9,100 nucleotides of DNA from Planctomycetota bacterium (lineage in GTDB: Bacteria; Planctomycetota; Phycisphaerae; UBA1845), in the NCBI GenBank assembly GCA_022561415.1, contig JADFRH010000020.1:1-9100 (forward strand), read 5' to 3'. Of the stretch, positions 1-7,171 are shown in pieces. Both the position numbers and the translations under genes were made by a program. The notes under the pieces were generated by a model. That model saw nothing but the letters and a program-made list of their open reading frames with translations. It was not told the DNA's origin and made no database searches. Positions within the stretch are counted from its first letter, which is position 1. The number at the start of each line of letters is the position of its first letter.

Positions 1-2109
1 ATGGATATCGACGATATCGACGGCGATGGTTGGGATGACGGGATTCCGACGCGGGTCGCGCTCCGCTCGTTCGATTTCTCCAACACCGACACGGTGGGTC
101 GCGAGCTTGGACCGCCGGCGAATCCCAGCATGCCGCCGCAGTACGTATTCGGTCTGGAGCGACAGCCGTACATCACCGAAGTAGCCACGGCCGCGGACGG
201 CAACATCGTTGAATCCTGGGCGGTTGAACTCTACAACCCCTATCCCGACGATCTGATCTACATCCCCGGCGTGGACGAGTATGTGCTGATGCAGTTTGAT
301 CCCGACGGCGACGTCTTCGAGGTCCCGTTGCAGCGGTCTATCCCCGGTGAACCCGACGGGATGTTCACGGTGTTTCGCACGGATTCCGACAGAAATTTCG
401 TTGGCCTTGTGAATGTGCCGGGGAAGAGTCGCGTCTACGACACCACCACTGATATGCGGTTTGAGAACGGTTGGACCCTCTACCTCGTAAGGCGTGTTCG
501 TCTTGTGGGCGAGACCAATCGAACGGACATTGTCGTCGATCAGTTCGCCGTCGACGGTCAATACATTGGGTTAGCGACTCTTCCATCAGAAATTACCGAC
601 GCCAGCCTCACTACCTACATCTTCTCGCAGGAGCGTTTCATTCCCGATCCCGCTCCGCCGCCACTTCCTGCGAAGCCACAGTCGCGCTGGACGGCCACAG
701 TGCCGGATGCCATCGAGCTTCCCCTCGGCCTCCAGACATTGGGTAAATGGAGCGCGCGCACCGGAACCAATCCGATGCCGGTTGAGGTGAACTTCGCCAA
801 CACGGGCAGCTTCACGCAGCTCGATCCGGCCGACGATCCGTTTAACCCGGTGCGCGGCGTGGCGTTTCCGACGACCGGATCGATGCTGATGCTGATGCGT
901 CATGCGAACCGGGAGTTCTCGGATCGGTCCATCGCTACGATGCAGCGCGGCATTGGCGGCTTGCCGGATGCTCCGATTGTTCATGAAACGGCGGATCTTT
1001 CGTTCACGACCTGGCTCGACCAGGTCAGGAACGTCGGGCCTTCACCGGGAATTGACGTCCGCGAGCGCGAGCAGATTGATAACGGCCGGATGCCGGTCTT
1101 CGATCCACCGGTTCGAGAGTGTACGGTCAGCCGAGTGCGTTGCCGAAGCAAAGCGGACTGCACCGGTGTAGACACGTGCGAACAGGTTGCCCCGGCCGTT
1201 CATCACGCCGATCCAGGCACCGCGCAGAAAAACGTTCCAGGCGGCACAGAGCTCTTGCCCTGGGGGCAGCTTTTGTGGGATTACTTCACTGTTTTGCCGC
1301 TGAGCAGCCAGGGTCCGTACCCGGCGTGGGACGGCCCGGATCCTCCGTACACACCGGCCGCGGCGGATTCGATTCCGCGCGTGGATCTCGACGGTCTGCG
1401 GGTCCATGGTCGAATCAACATCAACGCCGCGCCGTGGATGGTGATGGGTGGTTTGCCGTTGATACCGACGCGACGCATCCCCGAGGATTTTCGATCAAAG
1501 ATCGAGAGCGTGCTCGCCACCCGGCGTCTTGAGGCGGGCCTCCTGCCCATCGCCGACACGCAGGCCGGTCAACTCGCCGGCGATCTGGCCATGGCGGTTG
1601 TCGCGTACCGGGATGCGCTTGAGATCACTTTCGCTACCGGCGCCGGAACCGTGACGACGGGTGATTTTGGTGACGATTGGCGCGGCTGGGAAAAAGACTC
1701 GCCGCTGTCGCGCCGCGGCACGGGGTTGCTTACGATCGGCGAGTTGGCCAACATTCGTCACACCGGCGCCAGCGACATGCTGTTTCGCGTCGACTCCGGT
1801 GAGCTAGACGCCGACGAGCCCGACTACGTGAAGGCCGTGGCTTTGCTGGTGTCGCTCGGTGACTGGGTCACGGTCCGGTCGCACGTCTTCACCACGTACG
1901 GCACGCTGCGGGGCGAGCCCGATTTCGACCGGTTCCCGGATGATACAACAACCGACGAAGATGAGGTCGATCGAGCCGACGACGTGGACAAGCGCGCCGT
2001 GCGCTTCCAGGAGACGGTGGATCGGTTGCCGACCCTCCTGGGGGCGTCCAAGCCGGCGCGGATCGGGCAGCGCTACGTCGGTCCCTATATCGACGTACGA
2101 AACGACTGA
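1..2109 (+). CDS. GspK-like pseudopilin/secretion-associated protein with lamin-tail-like region (5' partial)
   Basis: The frame is open from base 1 to a TGA at 2107-2109 (702 residues visible). The ATG at base 1 is at the window edge with no upstream sequence, so it is probably internal and the true N-terminus (perhaps a pilin-type leader) is off-window. Residues 2-14 are an Asp/Gly-rich stretch (DIDDIDGDGWDDG) resembling calcium-binding loops. Residues about 56-215 (ITEVA at 58-62, then WAVELYNP at 73-80) resemble a lamin-tail-type beta domain. Residues 470-479 (GRININAAPW) match the 'NxNxAP' element of the GspK family of type II secretion minor pseudopilins. A helical segment follows at 480-535, then LLTIGEL at 576-582 and DWVTVRSHVFTTYGT at 621-635, a block I recall from planctomycete pilus-related proteins. 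The tail is acidic (about 650-670). All four cysteines fall within residues 374-392. The promoter and 344-base gap after it suggest it is not co-transcribed with the next gene. The GspK relationship is inferred from motifs; the exact function is unknown. Confidence 0.7.
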   Translation: MDIDDIDGDGWDDGIPTRVALRSFDFSNTDTVGRELGPPANPSMPPQYVFGLERQPYITEVATAADGNIVESWAVELYNPYPDDLIYIPGVDEYVLMQFDPDGDVFEVPLQRSIPGEPDGMFTVFRTDSDRNFVGLVNVPGKSRVYDTTTDMRFENGWTLYLVRRVRLVGETNRTDIVVDQFAVDGQYIGLATLPSEITDASLTTYIFSQERFIPDPAPPPLPAKPQSRWTATVPDAIELPLGLQTLGKWSARTGTNPMPVEVNFANTGSFTQLDPADDPFNPVRGVAFPTTGSMLMLMRHANREFSDRSIATMQRGIGGLPDAPIVHETADLSFTTWLDQVRNVGPSPGIDVREREQIDNGRMPVFDPPVRECTVSRVRCRSKADCTGVDTCEQVAPAVHHADPGTAQKNVPGGTELLPWGQLLWDYFTVLPLSSQGPYPAWDGPDPPYTPAAADSIPRVDLDGLRVHGRININAAPWMVMGGLPLIPTRRIPEDFRSKIESVLATRRLEAGLLPIADTQAGQLAGDLAMAVVAYRDALEITFATGAGTVTTGDFGDDWRGWEKDSPLSRRGTGLLTIGELANIRHTGASDMLFRVDSGELDADEPDYVKAVALLVSLGDWVTVRSHVFTTYGTLRGEPDFDRFPDDTTTDEDEVDRADDVDKRAVRFQETVDRLPTLLGASKPARIGQRYVGPYIDVRND

Positions 2110-2292
2110 TGGGGGGCGATCGGCCGCCGTACCGCACGATGCGGAAAAGTTGCAAAGTGCTGTTTCTCGGACGGTGAGGAAATCGATCTCAGGGGTGTAG
2201 CTCGAATCAGGGGGAACGTCCGGTATGTGCGTCAGAGCGTCGAGGGGTTGGCCGATCGATGGCGTTTCGGGGATTTTCCGGTGGCCGAAGCA

Positions 2293-2322
2293 TTGGAATC
2301 CGCGGCCGGAAATGAGTATAAT
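2293..2322 (+). promoter_or_regulatory. Probable sigma70-type promoter of the giant Cys-repeat gene
   Basis: A perfect -10 hexamer, TATAAT, lies at 2317-2322. It is preceded by TTGGAA at 2293-2298 (four of six matches to TTGACA) with an 18-base spacer. An exact TATAAT is conspicuous in such GC-rich DNA, lies in non-coding sequence and points towards the giant gene. Predicted transcription start is about 2329, giving a leader of about 125 bases to the ATG at 2454. It was identified by pattern only. Confidence 0.5.
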
Positions 2323-2439
2323 GGCCGTAAGCCCGCGGAGGGGTTCCCGGCGCTGTGTCGTCGGCCACCGCAAGAACTGCAATCACGCCTTATTGTCCGG
2401 TGGGGTTGCTCCGAGTCTGTCCCTTTGTGACCGCTAGAC

Positions 2440-2443
2440 GGAG
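2440..2443 (+). promoter_or_regulatory. Ribosome binding site supporting the ATG at 2454
   Basis: GGAG at 2440-2443 sits 10 bases before the ATG at 2454, which directly begins a signal-peptide-like sequence. In-frame ATGs also occur at 2460 and 2469, further from this site. A second purine run, GGAGGGG at 2337-2343, lies 11 bases before an in-frame GTG at 2355, so a start 33 codons earlier cannot be excluded. Confidence 0.5.
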
Positions 2444-2453
2444 CGATGTGACT

Positions 2454-2522
2454 ATGCGCATGGTACGAATGAGTTTGTGTACGGGACTACTTGTCGCGTG
2501 CGGCCTGATGGTGTCGGCCGCA
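2454..2522 (+). other. Signal peptide region (Sec type I, or possibly lipoprotein)
   Basis: Residues 1-23: a basic start with Arg2 and Arg5, an uncharged hydrophobic stretch from Ser7 to Val20, then Ser-Ala-Ala before the charged Glu24-Arg25. This favours signal peptidase I cleavage after about residue 22 or 23. Leu13-Val14-Ala15-Cys16 also fits a lipobox, but the hydrophobic stretch continues past Cys16, which weakens the lipoprotein reading. Confidence 0.65.
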
Positions 2523-5500
2523 GAACGGGCGCAAGAACCGCAGCGGTCTTACACGAAGGCGTCGCTGCGTGAGGCCTCGGTGGAGGCGGCGCCGGACGAG
2601 GCCCCGTTGCCGGTCGACGACGCGTTGGCGTCGATCGCGGCGGCAGCGTCCGCGTGCGAGCCGATCGGCGCGTTCAACAATCAGTTCGCCGGCGCCAACC
2701 GGTTTCGCGGCGACGTGTTCTTCATCACCAAGCAGGTCGATCTTGTCGGGATTGAAATGGAGCTGGCATTTCGCACGACGACCGACAATCCACTGGAGTT
2801 GTTCTTCTACGTTTTTGGAGACTCGGCGAGCGATCCGGCGAACGATCCGCCGATTTTCGACATCGTCATCTTCGAGTCGACGATCAGCGCGACCGGCGAC
2901 GGTCTGCCCACGTTCTATGAGAGCGGTGTGGTCGAGGCGAGCGGCGGGGCGCCTCTGACTCTTTTCGCGGGTAACCGCTATGCGATCGGGGCGGCCTGGA
3001 CATCGGCGAGCGGTTCCCCCAGCACGATCATCTACGGCAGCGATGGCTTGACCTATCCCCGACCGTTTGGTGCGGGACAGGTCGAGGGTCTGGTGTCGGT
3101 GAACCAAGCGCCGCCGCTGACCACGCTCGGTACGCCGGTCATATTTACGTCGAGCGGTGCGTACTCGCTACGCCTGTGCTTGGCCGGTGCGTGTTGCGTA
3201 CCGGTTACCGGGTGCGAGAATCTGTCAAAGTTCGACTGTGACAGCACCGGCGGAGACTTCACTGCCGGCGGCGTCACGTGTGCCGAGGACATCAATACCT
3301 GCCCACTGGCGCAGGGTGCCTGCTGCATCGATGGTGAGGCCTGTCTTGTTCGCAACGAATTTTCCTGTGCCGCAAACGGCGGAGCGTGGACCGAAGGCGT
3401 GGCGTGCGACGACCCCACGGAGCCGTGTGCCCCGACGGGGGGCTGCTGCTTGCCTGATCAGAAGCCGCCGAGCCCGCCGTGTACGGTCAAGACCGAGAAT
3501 AGCTGTGCCTTGTCCCGCGGTACGTATCGCGGGGATGGCGTGGCCTGTGACGCGTCGCCTGGATGCGGGGCCGGTGCTTGCTGCGTGGAGGAGACGTGTG
3601 CCGAGCTGACGAGGGCGAACTGCGAGAGCCAAATCGACGGCCTGTATTCCGGTCCCGGTACCTCGTGCAACGCTGACATCTGCGTACCGACCGGCGCCTG
3701 CTGCGATGGTGAGACGTGTCGCGATCTGACCGAAGAGGACTGCGCTCTGGTTTTCGGCGCTTCTTTTCGCGGTGACGGCACGAGCTGTGGCGAGACGTTG
3801 GCGCCTGCCTGCGGAAACGGGGCGTGCTGCCTGCCCGGCGCGGGATGCTTCGATGGAGGGGGCCAGGGGGTTTTGCAGCAGTTTTGCGAGAACCAAAACG
3901 GCGACTTCCGCGGTGATGGGACGAGCTGCGCCACGATCTCTCCCGCGTGCGAAGGCGTCTGCTGTCTCACGAACCCGTCATTCTGCGCCGTACAGGTTTC
4001 CCCGGAGGAATGTTGGTTTGATTCCGCGGGCCAGTTTGCCGGTTACTTCTCCGACGGATGCACGTCGGATCCGTGCCCCGTGCCCACCCCTTCCTTGGCC
4101 TGTTGTTTACGTAGCGGTGGATGCACGGTGACGGACGAAGAGACTTGCGGCATTCTTGTGGGTCAGTTCCAGGTCGATGAATCCTGCGACACGGTTGTCT
4201 GTTCGATCCAAGGGCCGCTGGGCGTGTGTTGTGATCCGAGTGACAACGCCTGTGATAACAATAGCGGAAACGGCAAGGAAAAGAGTTCATGCCCGGAAAA
4301 TTGGATCGAGGGCGTCGTACCCTGCGTCTCGCCCAACCCATGCCTCCCCGTGGGGGCTTGCTGTGACGGGACGTCTTGCACGGGTGACGGAGGTGGCGAT
4401 AACGAGGACGACTGCGACGGGGTTAATCCGGCGTGGATCGAAAACGCAACTTGCCTCGACATTCCTGATCCGTGCGCCCCGACGGGCTCCTGCTGCAACT
4501 TGGCGACGTTCGAGTGCTTTGAAAACCTGGTGGCTGATGCCTGCGTCGGAAGTTGGATTTACGTTGAAGGTGGGATCTGTGAGGAGGCGGATTGCACGGC
4601 ACCCACTGGCGCCTGTTGTGCCATCACATCAGCCGTCGCCCCTCCCTGCAGCCAGCAAACACAAGCGGACTGCGATTTGGTCGGCGGTCGATACCACGGA
4701 GACGACGTTGAATGCATTGACGTCATCTGCGGCGCGTGCTGTCAACTCATCGGCACCTGTCAGGACAACGTCCTTGACTCGGACTGCACGCTTCTCGAAT
4801 TCAATGAGGGGGTCGGGTGTGGGGTTGTGTGTACGCCGCGCGGTGCGTGCTGTGCCGCTGGGACGTGTAATGATGGGAAGACGGAACTCGAGTGCGGGAC
4901 CGGTGATTACGCGGGCGACGGCACTCTCTGCAGTGACGGAGGCTGTGATGTAGGTGCCTGTTGCCGCACGGACGAAACCTGTGTGGATGCGGCTGATTCC
5001 GATACGATCCGCACGGTCTGCGAGGCGGGCGGTGGCAGGTTCCTCGATGCGGGCAGCACCTGTTCGTCTCCGACGGATGAAGTCTGCAAGCGCGGCGTGT
5101 GTTGCGAGCCGGATGCTACTTGCACGGGCGACAAGATTGTCTTGGATTGCGCGAACCCAGAGGAGTTCGTGCCGGGTTCGCCCTCCTGCGATACCGCCGG
5201 GTGTCTCGTTCGCGGTGCGTGTTGTCTAGATGATCAACCCTGCCAACTTTCTTCGCAGGTGACTTGCGGGGTCAGCGGTGGGAACTTTGCAGGCAACAGA
5301 ACGGGCTGTGAAACTGACCTGTGTACGGTCGGCGCCTGTTGCGATGCGGGATCAAGCTGCACCGAATCGACAACGCTGAGTTGCACGCAATCTTCGGGAA
5401 CTTACGCCGGTCCTGGATCCGAGTGTTTGAGCAGTGCTCCACCGGACGATTGCTCTACTCCACGTGGGGCATGCTGCAACGGCGGCACTTGCTTGATTGA

Positions 5501-7079
5501 GACCAAGGCGAATTGCGTAGGCGGCGGATCGTACGCGGGCGATAACGTTGCGTGCGACGTCGTGGATCTGTGTAGGATCGGCGCCTGCTGCCTGTTGGCC
5601 GGGGGTTGCGATGACTCGTCCACCCAAATTGAATGTGAGGGCAACGGAGGCACGTTCCTCGGTTTCGGCATCTCGTGCCTCGGCACCGCTGACGAATGCA
5701 CCACGGGTAGCTGCTGCGGGCTCGATGGAACCTGTGCGGATGGCGTCGCCGCCGAAGTATGTGCGGCCGAGGGCGGCTCGTTCAACAATTCCCTGAATTG
5801 CATCGGTGTTGGGTCGTCGTGCGAGGCCAGAGGCTGTTGCTGCGACGGCGGCAGCGCGAGCATCAAGACGGAAGCAGCTTGCACCGGGACTTACCTCGGC
5901 GATGGAAAAAGTTGCGTGGGTGTCGACTGCGGGATCGGTGCGTGTTGCAGCGGCGATTCACCATGCACCGAGGTGTCGCAGGCAAGCTGCGCGGCCGTTG
6001 ACGACAATTACTTCGGTGACGGCACAACGTGCGTGGTGGGCGTTTGCGCCACCGGCGCCTGTTGTAGCCCACAGGAGATTTGCAGCGTAACGTCGAGGCT
6101 GAACTGCCAACAGTCCGGCGGTTTTCCTCTGCCCGGTGGGACTGATTGTGCGTCGGACCCTGATATATGCCTGCCGCGCGGCGCCTGCTGTGTCGACGGC
6201 ACATGCAATGACCTGCTGACGCAAATCGCGTGCGGGGACGCGGGTGGTCTCTATATAGGCGACGACACCTTCTGCAGTGGCGGAGCTTGCGACGTCGGTG
6301 CGTGCTGCAACGGCGAATCGCCCTGCGCCGAGGTGTCACGGGCGAGCTGTTCGGCGGCCGATGACAATTACTTCGGCGACGGCACAACGTGCGCTGGACT
6401 TGGAGTCGAGTGCACGGTCGGCGCCTGCTGCAGCGATGACGAGTCTTGCAGCGAAATGTCGAAGGCGGCCTGCGAGAGTCTGGCCGGCATTCATCAACTC
6501 GGCGGGACCGATTGCGCGTCGAGCTCTTGCGTGATTTCGATTCTCTCCTCGACGCCTGAAAGCGGCGCCATCGACGCCCGACAGCCGTCGGAGCCCGAGC
6601 CAACGGCTCCCGAAGCAATTGTCCTGACCGGTTGGGATCAATTCGACGTTGACTTCACCGGTAATCCAGCTTTGCTGGCACCCCAAGATTTTGTCGTCGA
6701 ACTCAACCCCGGTGGCGCGGGTGTGGCGGTGCCGAGCATTGTCGGCGTCGTCGTCACGGGCACAGGGGCTGTGATTCAGCTCGATCAACCGATCCCGGTG
6801 GGTCAGTGGACGATCGTTCGGCACCTATCCAGCAACACGATAACGTGGCTCGGCAACCTTCCCGGCGATGTAAACGCAAACGCGGTGGTCGTGGGCAGTT
6901 TCGAAGTGTCGGCCATGGTCGGTTGCCTCAACAGTCCAGGGACATGCAACCTCTGGCAATGTGACGCCAACCGAAGCGGCGCGTGTACGCCGGCTGACTT
7001 ACTCCGCCTGATTGATATCGTCACCGATATCGGAGCGTACGCGGGGTTGGGCGCGGGGTCTTTGCCGGTGTTTCCTTGA
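2454..7079 (+). CDS. Giant secreted protein with 27 six-cysteine 'GACC' repeats and dockerin-like C-terminus
   Basis: 1541 residues, stop TGA at 7077-7079. Start chosen at 2454 for its GGAG site and because it opens a signal peptide: basic n-region (MRMVRM), hydrophobic core at residues 7-20, Ala-rich cleavage zone near 21-23. Residues 68-242 form a beta-rich N-terminal domain bracketed by Cys68 and Cys242. Residues 245-1359 are 27 tandem units, consensus G-A-C-C-x(3-9)-C-x(6-13)-C-...-[FYW]-x-G-D-G-T-x-C-x(2-9)-C, each with exactly six Cys. Residues about 1360-1470 (STPESGAIDARQP onward) resemble a bacterial Ig-like module. Residues 1471-1525 are a dockerin-like pair (D1472 and D1504 loops), the first degenerate. 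It is probably exported and disulfide-stabilised at the cell surface or outside the cell; no catalytic domain is visible, so adhesion, matrix or scaffold roles are guesses. Single GACC units occur in other planctomycete proteins as I recall, but the function of the unit is not known to me. It has its own promoter and converges with the HDOD gene. Confidence 0.85.
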   Translation: MRMVRMSLCTGLLVACGLMVSAAERAQEPQRSYTKASLREASVEAAPDEAPLPVDDALASIAAAASACEPIGAFNNQFAGANRFRGDVFFITKQVDLVGIEMELAFRTTTDNPLELFFYVFGDSASDPANDPPIFDIVIFESTISATGDGLPTFYESGVVEASGGAPLTLFAGNRYAIGAAWTSASGSPSTIIYGSDGLTYPRPFGAGQVEGLVSVNQAPPLTTLGTPVIFTSSGAYSLRLCLAGACCVPVTGCENLSKFDCDSTGGDFTAGGVTCAEDINTCPLAQGACCIDGEACLVRNEFSCAANGGAWTEGVACDDPTEPCAPTGGCCLPDQKPPSPPCTVKTENSCALSRGTYRGDGVACDASPGCGAGACCVEETCAELTRANCESQIDGLYSGPGTSCNADICVPTGACCDGETCRDLTEEDCALVFGASFRGDGTSCGETLAPACGNGACCLPGAGCFDGGGQGVLQQFCENQNGDFRGDGTSCATISPACEGVCCLTNPSFCAVQVSPEECWFDSAGQFAGYFSDGCTSDPCPVPTPSLACCLRSGGCTVTDEETCGILVGQFQVDESCDTVVCSIQGPLGVCCDPSDNACDNNSGNGKEKSSCPENWIEGVVPCVSPNPCLPVGACCDGTSCTGDGGGDNEDDCDGVNPAWIENATCLDIPDPCAPTGSCCNLATFECFENLVADACVGSWIYVEGGICEEADCTAPTGACCAITSAVAPPCSQQTQADCDLVGGRYHGDDVECIDVICGACCQLIGTCQDNVLDSDCTLLEFNEGVGCGVVCTPRGACCAAGTCNDGKTELECGTGDYAGDGTLCSDGGCDVGACCRTDETCVDAADSDTIRTVCEAGGGRFLDAGSTCSSPTDEVCKRGVCCEPDATCTGDKIVLDCANPEEFVPGSPSCDTAGCLVRGACCLDDQPCQLSSQVTCGVSGGNFAGNRTGCETDLCTVGACCDAGSSCTESTTLSCTQSSGTYAGPGSECLSSAPPDDCSTPRGACCNGGTCLIETKANCVGGGSYAGDNVACDVVDLCRIGACCLLAGGCDDSSTQIECEGNGGTFLGFGISCLGTADECTTGSCCGLDGTCADGVAAEVCAAEGGSFNNSLNCIGVGSSCEARGCCCDGGSASIKTEAACTGTYLGDGKSCVGVDCGIGACCSGDSPCTEVSQASCAAVDDNYFGDGTTCVVGVCATGACCSPQEICSVTSRLNCQQSGGFPLPGGTDCASDPDICLPRGACCVDGTCNDLLTQIACGDAGGLYIGDDTFCSGGACDVGACCNGESPCAEVSRASCSAADDNYFGDGTTCAGLGVECTVGACCSDDESCSEMSKAACESLAGIHQLGGTDCASSSCVISILSSTPESGAIDARQPSEPEPTAPEAIVLTGWDQFDVDFTGNPALLAPQDFVVELNPGGAGVAVPSIVGVVVTGTGAVIQLDQPIPVGQWTIVRHLSSNTITWLGNLPGDVNANAVVVGSFEVSAMVGCLNSPGTCNLWQCDANRSGACTPADLLRLIDIVTDIGAYAGLGAGSLPVFP
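3186..6530 (+). repeat. Tandem array of 27 six-cysteine repeat units (about 35-47 codons each)
   Basis: Units begin at the Gly of G-[A/S/V]-C-C (first at 3186) and end two to six residues after their sixth Cys. The last unit's final Cys codon is 6528-6530. Counting by eye gives 27 units averaging about 41 codons, every one with six Cys in the order CC-C-C-C-C. The fourth to fifth Cys segment usually carries an aromatic residue then GDGT or a variant such as GDD, GPG or AGD. Loop lengths vary freely: unit 9 (from about 4221) and unit 12 (from about 4605) have long inserts between early cysteines, and unit 13 is short. DNA identity between most units is low, so the array is old and held by selection on the protein, except near the 3' end. 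Confidence 0.85.
5832..6530 (+). repeat. Likely duplication of a three-unit block (units 22-24 and 25-27)
   Basis: Unit 23 (from 5937) and unit 26 (from 6297) are exactly 360 bases apart. Their first 32 codons are about 83% identical in DNA and about 81% in protein by eye, including a shared DDNYFGDGTTC. The following units 24 and 27 share GGTDCAS. Units 22 (5832) and 25 (6180) have diverged more. This pattern suggests tandem duplication of a block of three units, newer than the rest of the array. Confidence 0.6.
6864..7031 (+). other. Dockerin-like C-terminal region, first repeat degenerate
   Basis: Two duplicated segments each end in a hydrophobic helix. The first starts at GDVNANA (residue 1471); compared with the usual D-x-N-x-D-G loop it has Asn for Asp and Ala for Gly, plus one extra residue. 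The second, from Asp1504 (DANRSGACTPADLL), keeps D1504, N1506, S1508, G1509 and D1515. Paired Cys flank the junction (VGCLN, GTCN, WQCD). Such tails are frequent at the C-termini of exported planctomycete proteins; no cohesin partner is encoded here. Confidence 0.6.
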
Positions 7080-7171
7080 TCGGTGTCGACCGGTGCGGCG
7101 TAGTTGGAAAGCGTAGAAGAACTCCGAATGCAACCCGCTTCGGGCGGCGACAGCCGAATAAGATCCTGCCC

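Larger units (their letters stand above)
2110..2453. other. Intergenic stretch between the pseudopilin-like gene and the giant Cys-repeat gene
   Basis: No credible gene fits here. Short open frames on both strands have no family resemblance, and a 192-codon minus-strand frame is mostly antisense to the first gene. Just after the first stop there is a small hairpin (CCGCA, loop CGA, TGCGG at 2132-2144), but AAAA follows it instead of a T tract, so it is not a convincing terminator. The right half holds a promoter-like element (2293-2322) flanked by two CCGCGG palindromes (2300-2305 and 2333-2338), then a roughly 125-base leader before the chosen start. I see nothing in 2145-2290. Confidence 0.6.

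Noticed and set aside
2132..2144. Hairpin after the first gene as a terminator
   Set aside because: Only five base pairs and followed by AAAA instead of T residues on the coding strand.
1804..2382. 192-codon minus-strand open frame spanning the end of the first gene and the gap
   Set aside because: No recognisable domain, largely antisense to a well-supported CDS; GC-rich DNA readily gives such frames.
2225..2437. Short + strand open frames of 67 and 70 codons before the giant gene
   Set aside because: They overlap the promoter-like element, have no clear ribosome binding site and no resemblance to a known protein.
3186..6530. CRISPR-like or DNA-level repeat array
   Set aside because: The periodicity is in the protein (Cys positions), unit lengths vary in whole codons and DNA identity between most units is low.
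5863..6618. 251-codon minus-strand open frame under the end of the repeat array
   Set aside because: Very rich in Arg, with Cys and His scattered as expected from the complement of the repeated Cys/Gly/Asp codons; a shadow of the + strand array.
7079..7094. Possible terminator hairpin after the giant gene (ATCGGT, loop GTCG, ACCGGT)
   Set aside because: Six-base stem includes a G-U pair, overlaps the stop codon and is not followed by a T tract; no convincing intrinsic terminator in 7080-7171 on either strand.
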